Source: AP-16 sp036395835
GTDB lineage: Bacteria > Pseudomonadota > Alphaproteobacteria > Rhizobiales > Xanthobacteraceae
DNA length: 26,733 bases
Direction of reading: 5' to 3'
NCBI GenBank assembly: GCA_036395835.1
Contig: DASWCW010000183.1
Coordinates: forward strand, 1-26,733
Shown: positions 6,404 through 15,977 of the stretch, piece after piece
How the letters are laid out: each line of letters opens with the position of its first letter
Numbering within the stretch: the stretch's first letter is position 1
Notes under the pieces: model-generated
The model's input: the letters and a program-made list of their open reading frames with translations, nothing else
Databases searched by the model: none
Told to the model about the DNA's origin: nothing
Program-made: the position numbers and the translations under genes

Positions 6404-6407
6404 TCCG

Positions 6408-6460
6408 CATGGAGCGAAGCGGAATGCGGGTTCTCGGATTTCGCTCCGCTCCATCCGGGC
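6408..6460. repeat. Imperfect palindromic repeat after pqqE
   Basis: ATGGAGCGAAGCGGAAT is mirrored by ATTTCGCTCCGCTCCAT a few bases on, with GCGGG/CCGGGC at the edges. The long stem begins a few bases after the pqqE stop codon. Elements of this GGAGCG.AGCGGAAT kind are common between genes in Bradyrhizobium and relatives. It may also end or stabilise the pqq transcript. Confidence 0.6.
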
Positions 6461-6488
6461 TGCGAATGCACCATGCAGGGAGGAACTG

Positions 6489-6803
6489 ATGATCAAGGTC
6501 ACCATACTTTATCCGAGTGACAAGGGCAGCAAGTTCGACATCGATTATTACTGCAAGAAGCATATGCCCATGGTGCAGCAAAAACTCGGCGCCGCCTGCA
6601 AGAAGATCGCGGTCGAACGCGGCCTCGAGGGCGGCGCCCCCGGATCCAAGCCGGGCTTCGCCGCCATGGGCCATCTCTATTGCGATTCGGTCGAGGCGTT
6701 CCGCGCCGCCTTCGGACCGCACGCCAAGGAGATCATGGCCGACATTCCCAATTACACCGACATCCCGCCGACCATTCAGATCAGCGAAGTGAAGGTCGGC
6801 TAG
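6489..6803 (+). CDS. EthD-family (dimeric alpha-beta barrel) protein
   Basis: The 104-residue protein starts MIKVTILYPS and shows the EthD hallmarks: an FDIDYYCKKHMPMVQQKLG helix with the YY..KHMP motif (about residues 17-33), MGHLYCDSVEAFRAAFGPH and DIPNYTDIPPTIQISEV. EthD-type proteins form small ferredoxin-like dimers. The founding member is needed for degradation of ethyl tert-butyl ether, but most members have no known reaction. ATG 6489 has AGGGAGGAACTG upstream. It follows the pqq cluster on the same strand after an 85-bp gap with a palindrome, so co-transcription is possible but a PQQ role is unproven. Confidence 0.85.
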   Translation: MIKVTILYPSDKGSKFDIDYYCKKHMPMVQQKLGAACKKIAVERGLEGGAPGSKPGFAAMGHLYCDSVEAFRAAFGPHAKEIMADIPNYTDIPPTIQISEVKVG

Positions 6804-6839
6804 GCCGCTCCGCGCTGAATTTCCGGTAACTCACCGAAC

Positions 6840-6880
6840 CGCCGGTTGGCGCGCCGGCGCCGGCCGGATTTTGATTTTTA
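6840..6880 (+). terminator. Weak candidate terminator after the EthD gene
   Basis: CGCCGG at 6840-6845 pairs with CCGGCG at 6854-6859 in a very GC-rich stretch, and a T-rich run (ATTTTGATTTTT) begins about ten bases later. The stem is short and the T-run overlaps a possible FNR-type box, so the call is tentative. Confidence 0.25.
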
Positions 6881-6884
6881 GCAA
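6871..6884. promoter_or_regulatory. FNR/NnrR/FixK-like box upstream of the nitrite reductase
   Basis: TTGAT-TTTT-AGCAA matches the FNR-family consensus TTGAT-N4-ATCAA at nine of ten arm positions. It lies about 79 nt upstream of the nitrite reductase ATG. Genes for copper nitrite reductase in alphaproteobacteria are commonly controlled by NnrR or FixK through such boxes, so oxygen- or NO-responsive control is a reasonable inference. Confidence 0.4.
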
Positions 6885-6962
6885 AACCGAGGCGTCGCGG
6901 CCCGGTTATGAGTATTCGCTGCCGCTCGCCCTGCATTCCTCAACCCAAACGGAACCATTGTC

Positions 6963-8423
6963 ATGAACTCGCCCGTGCTCCTACTTGCCGCTTTCCTGGT
7001 TTGGCTTGCGACGCCGTCCTGGGCCCAACACCAGCAGCATGGGGCGTCGCCGGCTGCGCCATCCGCGTCCCAGATGGCGCAGGCGCCGGCACCGCCCTCG
7101 CGCGCCGCACCTGTGGCCGCTCCCGGCGCCGCTGCTCACGGCGACATGCACGCTCCGACGGTTTTCACGTTTCGCTCCGGCATTGCCGAGGGCCGCATGG
7201 TTTTTCTGGGGGTCGGCGGCGACATCAACGCCAAGGTCAATCCCACCCTCGTTGTGCAAGAAGGCGAGGTAGTCCAGATCAATCTCATCAACGGCGAAGG
7301 CGCCGAGCACGACATCGTCGTCGACCAATACGGCGTGCGCTCGGACCGGGTGGTCGGCAAAGGCGCGAGCAGCATCATATCGTTCACGGCCGACCGTACC
7401 GGCGAGTTCATCTACTTCTGCTCGGTGCCGGGCCATCGCGACTCCGGGATGCAGGGCCGCATCCAAGTCGTGCCCGGGCCGCGCGCCGCGGGCGTGGCAA
7501 CCGCCCCGGATATCGTGCGCGATCCAACCGATCTGCCGGGGCCGCTCCACTCGCGCCCGCCGCAGCTGGTGCGCGTCGATCTCGATACGGTCGAGCTGGT
7601 CGGCCAGCTCGACGACAAGACCCGGTACAATTACTGGACGTTCAACGGCAAGGTGCCCGGCCCCTTCCTGCGCGTGCGCGTCGGCGACACCCTCGAGGTG
7701 CACCTGAAGAACCACGACGACAGCGTGATGGTGCATTCGGTGGACTTCCACGCCGCCACCGGTCCGGGCGGCGGGGCAATGTTCACGCAAACCGATCCCG
7801 GACAGGAGAAGATCGTCACCTTCAAGGCTCTCGTCCCCGGCTTGTTCGTCTATCATTGCGCCACGCCCAGCGTTCCGCACCACATCACCAACGGCATGTA
7901 CGGCCTGATCCTGGTCGAGCCGGAAGGCGGGCTGCCCCAGGTTGACCGCGAGTTCTACATCATGCAAGGCGAGCTCTATACTGCCCAGCCGTTCGGAACC
8001 CAGGGCGACCAGGAGATGGACTACGAGAAGCTGATCTCCGAGCGGCCGGAGTATTTCCTGTTCAACGGGTCCGTCGGCGCTCTGACCAAGGGGCATCCGC
8101 TGCGCGCGCGTCCCGGCGAGACGGCGCGGATCTTCTTCGGCGTGGGCGGACCGAACTTCACCTCGTCGTTCCACGTCATTGGCGAGATCTTCGATCACGT
8201 CTACGAAGGCGCGAGCCTCGGCGCGCCGCCGTTGACCGGCGTGCAGACCGTGTCGGTGCCGCCCGGCGGCGCCACCGTCGTCGATTTCAAGATCGACCGA
8301 CCGGGTCGCTACACCATCGTCGACCATGCGCTTTCGCGGCTCGAACGCGGCCTCGTCGGCGCGCTGATCGTCGATGGGCCGATGGACGATGCGATCATGC
8401 ACCAGGGTCCGGCGAAGCCGTGA
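6963..8423 (+). CDS. nirK: Copper nitrite reductase with fused N-terminal cupredoxin domain
   Basis: This periplasmic enzyme reduces nitrite to nitric oxide. Residues 1-21 are a signal peptide (core LLLAAFLVWLA, cleavage at SWA-QHQ), followed by a Pro/Ala-rich linker to about 65. A plastocyanin-like domain (70-170) keeps all four type 1 copper ligands: His116, Cys153, His158 and Met163 in YFCSVPGHRDSGM. The catalytic part (about 200-475) has type 1 ligands His258, Cys299, His306 or His307 and Met312, type 2 ligands His263, His298 and His455, and the active-site Asp261 (HSVDFH) and His404 (SFHVIG). The 486-residue length exceeds ordinary NirK (~350-380) by the extra domain, as in Hyphomicrobium-type enzymes, where it is thought to deliver electrons. 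No nirV or nor gene is nearby. Confidence 0.93.
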   Translation: MNSPVLLLAAFLVWLATPSWAQHQQHGASPAAPSASQMAQAPAPPSRAAPVAAPGAAAHGDMHAPTVFTFRSGIAEGRMVFLGVGGDINAKVNPTLVVQEGEVVQINLINGEGAEHDIVVDQYGVRSDRVVGKGASSIISFTADRTGEFIYFCSVPGHRDSGMQGRIQVVPGPRAAGVATAPDIVRDPTDLPGPLHSRPPQLVRVDLDTVELVGQLDDKTRYNYWTFNGKVPGPFLRVRVGDTLEVHLKNHDDSVMVHSVDFHAATGPGGGAMFTQTDPGQEKIVTFKALVPGLFVYHCATPSVPHHITNGMYGLILVEPEGGLPQVDREFYIMQGELYTAQPFGTQGDQEMDYEKLISERPEYFLFNGSVGALTKGHPLRARPGETARIFFGVGGPNFTSSFHVIGEIFDHVYEGASLGAPPLTGVQTVSVPPGGATVVDFKIDRPGRYTIVDHALSRLERGLVGALIVDGPMDDAIMHQGPAKP

Positions 8424-8454
8424 CCGCGGGCCACACGTCGCCATCCCGCGGGGC

Positions 8455-8982
8455 TCAAGCCTGATCCCGGCGAGGTTGCGGTAAGTCGGTTCCTTCGCGT
8501 GTCGGCTCGCGTCGCCACGCGCGCTGGTACCGGTCCTGCGCGCTCACCAGCCAATAAACGGCGCCGAGCGCCAGGATCGCCGCCGCCAGCGCGAAGAGGT
8601 GCAGCGCCTCGGTGGTGGCGATGTCGAGGATGAGCAGCTTGCGCACGACCGCCAACAGCGCGATCAGGATCACGCTGCGGACCTGCACCACGTTGTCCCG
8701 GCGCTCCGCCACTACGAGCAGGGATCGCTTGAACTCCAGCGCGATGATGACCGTGAAGATCATCCCGAAGATCGTCTGAAAAACCGAATAGTCCGTCGGA
8801 TCGAACGAGCCGGAAACCACGATGCTGAGCGCGACCTTCAGCATCAGGTTCCATACTGCGAACACGACCACGACGGCGATCAGTCCGGTGAGGATGAGCA
8901 CGACGATGTGCTCGAATTTCTGGTAGAGCGTCAAAACGCTCCAGCGGGCACGGGCCGCGGCGAACTCCTGCTTCAGCCGCAC
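8455..8982 (-). CDS. PsiE-like phosphate-starvation-inducible membrane protein
   Basis: The 175-residue protein has four hydrophobic helices: HIVVLILTGLIAVVVVFAVW (near 25-45), VFQTIFGMIFTVIIALEF, SVILIALLAVVRKLLIL and LHLFALAAAILALGAVYWLV. Their order and the ALEF(K/R) segment fit the PsiE family (PF06146), inner-membrane proteins of unknown activity first seen as phosphate-starvation genes in E. coli. GTG 8982 is preferred because AGGAGG precedes it at ideal spacing; a longer GTG frame from 9024 lacks that. It converges with the nitrite reductase, with 31 nt between the stops. Confidence 0.8.
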   Translation of the reverse strand: MRLKQEFAAARARWSVLTLYQKFEHIVVLILTGLIAVVVVFAVWNLMLKVALSIVVSGSFDPTDYSVFQTIFGMIFTVIIALEFKRSLLVVAERRDNVVQVRSVILIALLAVVRKLLILDIATTEALHLFALAAAILALGAVYWLVSAQDRYQRAWRREPTREGTDLPQPRRDQA

Positions 8983-9117
8983 GTCACACCTCCTGAATGC
9001 ACCTGCCGGACCCGCTGGGCGCACAGCCTGATGTCAGGCGAGAAAAGCGCGCGGGACAACGCCGCCCCGCCAACCGGGTTTCGCCTTCTGGCAAGGATTC
9101 CCGGCGGCGCTGGGCGA

Positions 9118-9963
9118 TTAGGTCATCGCCAGCGGCATCTTTCGCTTGGGCGCGGGGAAGGCACGATCGAGATCTTCGAGATCCTGCTCGCCGAGGCGCA
9201 CATCGAGCGCGGCGAAATTCTCGCGCAAGTGGTCCGGGCTCGCCGATTTCGGAATGGCGATGACGTTGTTTTGCCGTGCGAGCCACGCAAGCGCCACCTG
9301 GCTGGGGGTCGCCCCCAGTCGTTGCGCGATGCGCCCGACTTTGCGCGAGCGCGCCAGCTTGCCCTGATCGAGCGGCGAATAGGCCATGATTGGGATCCGC
9401 CGCCGGCGGCACCAGGGCAGCAAATCGTGCTCGATGCCGCGGCGCTCGAGGTTGTACATCACCTGGTTCGCCGCGACCGCCGCGCCGCCGGAAAGCCCAA
9501 GAAGCTCCTGCATGTCGGCGACGTCGAAATTGCTCACGCCCCAGTGGCGGATTTTTCCCGCGCGCACGAGCGCCGTGAACGCTTCGACGACTTCCGCGAG
9601 CTCGACTTCCTCCACGCGCCAGTGCAGCAGGTAGAGATCGATGCGGTCGGTTTCGAGCCGCTTCAGGCTGCGCTCGCAGGCTTGGATCGTGCCGCGACGC
9701 GTGGCGTGCTCCGGCAGCACCTTGCTGACGAGGAAAACCTTGTCGCGCCGGTCCGCGATCGCCGCGCCGACGAGCTTCTCGGCGCCGCCGTCGCCGTACA
9801 TTTCCGCGGTGTCGATCAGGTTCATGCCGAGATCGAGGCCGAGGCGCAGCGCCGCAATTTCCTCGTTGCGCCGCCGGCGATCTTCGCCCATGCCCCAGGT
9901 GCCTTGCCCGAGCGCTGGCACGGTCTCGCCGCACGGAAGCTTCGCCAGCGGAACGGGCTGCAT
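9118..9963 (-). CDS. Aldo/keto reductase
   Basis: This is a NADPH-dependent oxidoreductase of the TIM-barrel aldo/keto reductase superfamily, 281 residues. The catalytic tetrad is complete: Asp51, Tyr56 (DTAEMYGDG), Lys81 (LVSKVLP) and His114 (LYLLHW). GTWGMGE near the start, GVSNFD (about 142-147), AYSPLDQGKL and IPKSASPDHLREN are standard family signatures, the last one around the NADP phosphate site. The natural substrate cannot be read from the sequence. It starts at ATG 9963 and lies alone between the PsiE-like gene (135 bp downstream) and a palindromic repeat. Confidence 0.93.
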   Translation of the reverse strand: MQPVPLAKLPCGETVPALGQGTWGMGEDRRRRNEEIAALRLGLDLGMNLIDTAEMYGDGGAEKLVGAAIADRRDKVFLVSKVLPEHATRRGTIQACERSLKRLETDRIDLYLLHWRVEEVELAEVVEAFTALVRAGKIRHWGVSNFDVADMQELLGLSGGAAVAANQVMYNLERRGIEHDLLPWCRRRRIPIMAYSPLDQGKLARSRKVGRIAQRLGATPSQVALAWLARQNNVIAIPKSASPDHLRENFAALDVRLGEQDLEDLDRAFPAPKRKMPLAMT

Positions 9964-10004
9964 GGCGTCGATCTTAATACAAAAAAGGCCGCTGGCTCTG
10001 CGTC

Positions 10005-10067
10005 GTCATGCCTGCCTCGGATCAAGTCCGGGGGAGACGTGGATGGCCGGGACGAGCCCGGCCATCC
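10005..10067. repeat. Palindromic repeat with strong hairpin, possible terminator
   Basis: GGATGGCCGGG at 10041-10051 pairs perfectly with CCCGGCCATCC at 10057-10067 around a 5-nt loop. The preceding CGTCATGCCTGCCTCGGATC is the usual lead-in of a palindromic element widespread between genes in Bradyrhizobium-type genomes. It sits 13 nt beyond the stop of the minus-strand gene at 10080 and may end that transcript. Confidence 0.6.
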
Positions 10068-10079
10068 TGGGAGAAGAGA

Positions 10080-10688
10080 TCACGTCGTCGGCAGTATGAA
10101 GGCCAGAATGCGGCCGCGGCTGTAGACCGATTCCGCAACCCTATGGCCGTGATTGCCTGAGATCACTTTCACGTTGCCGTTGGGCAGCACGCCGCTGACC
10201 ACGCCGACGTGGCCGCCGCCCTGCCGCGCCATGACGGCGACCGCCCCGACCTGCGGGCCGGAGAGGCGGCGGCCGTAGCGCGCGAACGACAGCGCGAAAT
10301 TCGAGCCGGTGCCGCGATGGCCGGTGCGCTCCAGCACCAGGTTCATGAATCTTCCGCACCAGTCGTGCGCCCAGCCGGTGGGATTGCCGCCGAGATAGCG
10401 CCGCGCCTCGGCCACGAGCGAGGAGTTGCCGCTCGATCCGGTGCTCCCGGTTGACGCGGTCCGGTGCGCGCGGCGGGCGGACGCGAAGCGCCGGTGCCCG
10501 AACCGCGCCAACCGTCGGCTGCCGTGCGCGTGCCGAACGCCGGCGCCGTGGCGCGCATGCTGGCGCATCTGCGCGTCGCGGCCATCGCCGACAGAATGGT
10601 GGGAAGGTTTGGCGAGCGCCGGCGAGACCAGGCTCGCCGAGGCAACAACGCCGGCGGCAAGCAGGGTTTGTTTCCAAGCAAGGTTCAT
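10080..10688 (-). CDS. Secreted TIGR02594-type, CHAP-like cysteine peptidase/amidase
   Basis: ATG 10688 opens a 202-residue protein with a signal peptide (WKQTLLAAGVVASASLVSPALA, cleavage near 26), a 60-residue His/Arg/Ser-rich low-complexity linker, then a catalytic-like domain from about 90. That domain has RYLGGNPTG, WAHDWCGRFMN with Cys111, VGAVAVMARQGGGHVGVVSG with His160, and VKVISGNHGHRV. This is the Cys-His layout of NlpC/P60-CHAP relatives grouped as TIGR02594, expected to cut peptidoglycan cross-links or act on the cell wall. The substrate is inferred from the fold only. A frame starting at 10784 exists, but its first 32 residues lack signal character. Confidence 0.8.
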   Translation of the reverse strand: MNLAWKQTLLAAGVVASASLVSPALAKPSHHSVGDGRDAQMRQHARHGAGVRHAHGSRRLARFGHRRFASARRAHRTASTGSTGSSGNSSLVAEARRYLGGNPTGWAHDWCGRFMNLVLERTGHRGTGSNFALSFARYGRRLSGPQVGAVAVMARQGGGHVGVVSGVLPNGNVKVISGNHGHRVAESVYSRGRILAFILPTT

Positions 10689-10997
10689 GATTGTACTCCG
10701 GTTACGCAACTCGACGCCCCGGAGCGGACTTGCGCGATGGAATGCGGCCATGCGGTGGCAGCAAGCGCCATCAGGATCTGTCAAGAACAGGCAAATAGAA
10801 CGATTCGTGCGCTGATTGCGCGTCAGCGGTCATGATCTTGCGAATAAACTCTTGTGAAAGTACGAAAGCAACCAAATAGGCTGTCATGCCCATTCAGCAT
10901 TGCTGCTATGGAGAAATAGCAGGTGTCGGCGCGGACAGGCATCGGTCCGGCACCAAGCAACTTCGTCAGAGAGTATTGACGGATGACGGTCGGCCCC
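10689..10997. other. 309-bp non-coding gap between fdhA and the CHAP-like gene
   Basis: No credible gene is present on either strand. CTGCTAT at 10903-10909 pairs perfectly with ATAGCAG at 10916-10922, forming a short hairpin about 75 nt past the fdhA stop. An imperfect stem around 10923-10954 (GGTGTCGG.../...CCGGCACC) follows closer to fdhA. Either could end the oxalate/formate transcript, but neither has a U-tract. The promoter of the CHAP-like gene must also lie here. Confidence 0.5.
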
Positions 10998-13871
10998 CTA
11001 CTCCGCCGCCTCTCTTACCGCGCCGACCCGCTCCACCTTCGCGGCGCAGAATTTGAATTCCGGGATTTTGCCGAACGGGTCGAGCGCCGAGTTGGTCAAG
11101 AGATTCGCGGCGGCCTCGACATAAGCGAACGGGATGAACACGACGCCGTCCGGGATGGCGTCGTCCTGGCGCGCGTAAAGCTCGACCGAGCCGCGCCGCG
11201 TGGTGACGCGGATGCGGTCGCCCGGGGAAATTCCGAGCTTTGCGATCTCGCCGCGCGAAAGGTTCGCGACTGGGCCCGGCTCGAGCGCATCGAGCATCGA
11301 GGCGCGGCGCGTCATCGCGCCGGTGTGCCAATGCTCGAGCTGCCGGCCGGTCGAGAGCACCATCGGATACTGCGGGTCCGGCAATTCGTCGGGCGGCGTG
11401 ATGCGCGCCGGCACCAGCTTGCCGCGCCCGTCCTGGGTCGGGAAGCGGTCGCCGAACACGATGTCGTGCCCCGGCTGATCGGGCGCGTCGGACGGATAGA
11501 TCACGGCGCTCTCGCGGAAAATCCGGTCCCAGGAAATATTGTCGAGCGAGGGCATCAGCGACGCCATCTCGGCATAGATCTCGCGCGGGTGCGCGTAATT
11601 CCAATCAAGCCCCATGCGGCGCCCGATCTCCTGGGTGATCCACCAGTCGGCCTTGGTCTCGCCCGGCAGCGGCAACGCCTGCCGGCCCATCTGCACCTGG
11701 CGATTGGTGTTGGTGACGGTGCCGTCCTTCTCCGGCCATGCGGAGGCCGGCAGCACCACGTCGGCATGGAACGCGGTCTCGGTCAGGAACAGATCCTGCA
11801 CGACGAGATGCTCGAGCTTCGCCAGCGCCTCGCGCGCGTGATTGAGATCGGGATCCGACATCGCCGGGTTCTCGCCGAGGATGTACATGCCCTTGATGTC
11901 GCCGGCCTTGATCGCATTCATGATCTCGACGACCGTGAGCCCGCGTTGCGGATCGAGCTTCTGGCCCCAGGCCTGCTCGAATTTTGCGCGGATGCCGGCG
12001 TTGTCGACCGCCTTGTAATCCGGGAAGAACATCGGGATCAGGCCGGCGTCGGACGCGCCCTGCACGTTGTTCTGCCCGCGCAGCGGATGTAGCCCGGTGC
12101 CGGGCCGGCCGATCTGGCCGCACATCAGCGCGAGCGCGATCAGGCAACGCGCGTTGTCGGTGCCGTGGACGTGCTGCGACACGCCCATGCCCCAGAAGAT
12201 GATCGCCGATTTCGCCCGCGCGTAGGTGCGCGCCACCGTGCGGAGCAGGTCCGCCGGAATGCCGCAGATCGGCGCCATCTCCTCCGGGGCGAAATCGCGG
12301 ATGTGCTCGGCGAACGCCGCAAATCCGTCGGTGTGCGCCTGGACGTATTGCTTGTCGTAGAGCCCCTCGGCGACGATGACGTTGAGAATGCCGTTGAGCA
12401 TGGCCACGTCGGTGCCGGGTTTGGCCTGCAGCATGTGGGTGGCGTGGCGCTTGAGCGCCTGGCCGCGCGGATCCATCACGATCAGCGTGGCGCCGCGCTT
12501 GGCAGCGTTCTTGAAATAGGTGGCGGCGACCGGGTGATTTTCCGTCGGGTTCGCGCCGATCACGATAATGACGTCGGAATTGGCGCATTGGGCGAAGGTC
12601 GCGGTCACCGCGCCCGAGCCGATCGTCTCCATCAGGGCCGCGACCGAGGAGGCGTGGCACAGCCGCGTACAATGATCGACGTTGTTGTTGCCGAAGCCGG
12701 TGCGCACCAGTTTCTGGAACAGATAGGCTTCCTCGTTCGAGCCCTTGGCCGAGCCGAAGCCGGCGAGCGCGCGATCCCCGTCACGATCGCGGATTTGCTT
12801 GAGGCCTCGGGCGGCGCGGTCGAGCGCCTCCTCCCAGGTCCCCTCGCGGAAATGCGTCCACGGGTTGGCCGGATCGACCGTATCGTCGGCGCGCTTTTTG
12901 ACGCCGTCCTTGCGGATGAGCGGCTTTTTGAGTCGGTGCGGATGGTCGATGTAGTCGAAGCCGAACCGGCCCTTGACGCACAGCCGGTTCTCGTTCGCCG
13001 GCCCGTTGCGGCCGGCGACGTAGAGGAGCTTGTCGTTGCGGATGTGATAGGTGAGCTGGCAGCCGACCCCGCAATATGGGCACACGCTCTCGACCGTGCG
13101 GTCGGCGACGCCGACCCGCACGTTGCGCTCGTCGACCACGCTCGCCGGCATCAGCGCGCCGGTCGGGCAGGCCTGCACGCATTCGCCGCAGGCGACGCAG
13201 GTCGAGCGGCCCATGGGATCGTCGAAGTCGAACACGATCTTCTCAGCCGCGCCGCGCCCGGCCATGCCGATGACGTCGTTGACCTGGACCTCGCGGCAGG
13301 CGCGAACGCAGAGATTGCACTCGATGCAGGCGGTAAGATTGACCGCCATGGCCGGATGGCTGCGGTCGGGCGCGGGTATCTCGCGCGCCGGGAACCGGCT
13401 CGCATCGATCTGGATGCGATCGGCCCAGTTCCAGAATTTCGAGATCGGGTCGGGCGAGTGCTCACGCTCGGGCTGGTCCGAGATGAGCAGCTCGAACACC
13501 ATCTTGCGCGAGGCCTTGGCGCGCTCGGACGCGGTCTTGACCTTCATGCCGGCCGTCGGCTTGCGGATGCAGCTTGCGGCGAGCACGCGCTCGCCCTCGA
13601 CCTCGACCATGCAGGCGCGGCAATTTCCGTCGGGCCGGTAGCCGGGCTCGGGCGCATAGCATAGATGCGGAATGTCGACGCCCAGCCGCCGCGCGACCTG
13701 CCAGATTGTCTCGCCATCGTGCGCGACGACTTCGCGGCCGTCGAGCACGAAGCTGATGCCCTGTGACTCGCGCTCGCTCAGGCGGCCCTTGCCGCCGCTT
13801 TTCTTGTCGTGACCGTAGCCGAGCGGCGCTTGCGGGCGCTTCTTCTCGCCGGATCCGTTGGTCGTGCTCAT
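10998..13871 (-). CDS. fdhA: NAD-linked formate dehydrogenase, catalytic (alpha) subunit
   Basis: This subunit oxidises formate to CO2 at a molybdenum or tungsten bis-pterin centre in the cytoplasm. In order it has a [2Fe-2S] domain (Cys71, Cys84, Cys87, Cys101), a two-cluster ferredoxin segment (Cys182/185/188/192 and Cys225/228/231/235), the [4Fe-4S] motif CPYCGVGC...C (264-298), and the metal ligand Cys405 followed by His406 in HCTRLCHASS, where some enzymes have selenocysteine. Family blocks MYILGENPAMSDPD and GQNNVQGASD are intact. The 957-residue length equals FdsA/Fdh1A-type subunits. ATG 13871 is preferred over GTG 13895 because GGAG precedes it. The NuoEF-like partner lies upstream; no fdsC-like chaperone or fdsD gene follows. 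Confidence 0.95.
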   Translation of the reverse strand: MSTTNGSGEKKRPQAPLGYGHDKKSGGKGRLSERESQGISFVLDGREVVAHDGETIWQVARRLGVDIPHLCYAPEPGYRPDGNCRACMVEVEGERVLAASCIRKPTAGMKVKTASERAKASRKMVFELLISDQPEREHSPDPISKFWNWADRIQIDASRFPAREIPAPDRSHPAMAVNLTACIECNLCVRACREVQVNDVIGMAGRGAAEKIVFDFDDPMGRSTCVACGECVQACPTGALMPASVVDERNVRVGVADRTVESVCPYCGVGCQLTYHIRNDKLLYVAGRNGPANENRLCVKGRFGFDYIDHPHRLKKPLIRKDGVKKRADDTVDPANPWTHFREGTWEEALDRAARGLKQIRDRDGDRALAGFGSAKGSNEEAYLFQKLVRTGFGNNNVDHCTRLCHASSVAALMETIGSGAVTATFAQCANSDVIIVIGANPTENHPVAATYFKNAAKRGATLIVMDPRGQALKRHATHMLQAKPGTDVAMLNGILNVIVAEGLYDKQYVQAHTDGFAAFAEHIRDFAPEEMAPICGIPADLLRTVARTYARAKSAIIFWGMGVSQHVHGTDNARCLIALALMCGQIGRPGTGLHPLRGQNNVQGASDAGLIPMFFPDYKAVDNAGIRAKFEQAWGQKLDPQRGLTVVEIMNAIKAGDIKGMYILGENPAMSDPDLNHAREALAKLEHLVVQDLFLTETAFHADVVLPASAWPEKDGTVTNTNRQVQMGRQALPLPGETKADWWITQEIGRRMGLDWNYAHPREIYAEMASLMPSLDNISWDRIFRESAVIYPSDAPDQPGHDIVFGDRFPTQDGRGKLVPARITPPDELPDPQYPMVLSTGRQLEHWHTGAMTRRASMLDALEPGPVANLSRGEIAKLGISPGDRIRVTTRRGSVELYARQDDAIPDGVVFIPFAYVEAAANLLTNSALDPFGKIPEFKFCAAKVERVGAVREAAE

Positions 13872-13929
13872 CACTTCATCTCCGCCTGCCAGCACCTGTG
13901 GTGCGGAGAGTGCACTCGACGGCAGCAGT

Positions 13930-14045
13930 GGTCTCCCCTCTCCGTTGGGTAAAGGTCGGCCGCGCGGCCGGGTGAGCGGGTTCCGACCTAACGATAGGTC
14001 CGCTCCCCCTCACCGCACCCTCTCCCCGACGGGGAGAGGGAGACC
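13930..14045. repeat. ~116-bp mosaic palindromic element, copy 2 (fdhB-fdhA gap)
   Basis: The ends mirror each other: GGTCTCCCCTCTCC opens it and GGGGAGAGGGAGACC closes it. Internally there are GGTCGGCCGCGCGGCCG and TCCGACCTAACGATAGGTC stems. The arrangement (outer pyrimidine/purine arms, internal stems) parallels the elements at 4844 and 15837. It fills most of the gap between two genes of one complex. Confidence 0.65.
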
Positions 14046-14105
14046 ACGGCCTGAGCGAGCCGCTCCATTCCGCCACCGGTCTGCAAACAATATAATTCAA
14101 CGCCA

Positions 14106-15836
<1,731 letters not shown>

Positions 15837-15839
<3 letters not shown>

Positions 15840-15960
15840 CCTCCCCTGGCGGGGAGGGTCGAACTGCCGCAGGCGGTTCGGGGTGGGGTGAGTCAGCTTC
15901 ACCCCCTCCCGGCTCGCGTCCTTAGCGACGCTCGCCGACCTCCCCCCTCCAGGCGGAGGT
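15837..15960. repeat. ~120-bp mosaic palindromic element, copy 3 (fhs-fdhB junction)
   Basis: CCTCCCCTGGCGGGGAGGGTCG is followed by CTGCCGCAGGCGG, GGGGTGGGGTGAG/CTTCACCCCCTC, CGGCTCGCGTCC, CTCGCCGACC and CTCCCCCCTCCAGGCGGAGG (adjacent blocks listed separately). Block order and several blocks equal those of copy 1. It overlaps the possible N-terminal codons of fdhB, which therefore are probably not part of the real protein. Confidence 0.7.
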
Positions 15961-15977
15961 GATCCGAGCGAGCCTAC

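Noticed and set aside
6981..8444. Nearly 490-codon open frame on the minus strand opposite the nitrite reductase
   Set aside because: It mirrors the codon bias of the real gene, and its product has no signal peptide or motif. The plus-strand frame has every copper ligand.
8599..10125. About 500-codon plus-strand frame spanning the PsiE-like and aldo/keto reductase genes
   Set aside because: It covers two real minus-strand genes and the gap between them; composition is shadow-like.
12165..13664. About 500-codon plus-strand frame opposite fdhA
   Set aside because: It is a shadow of the catalytic subunit, whose iron-sulfur and metal-ligand motifs are all on the minus strand.
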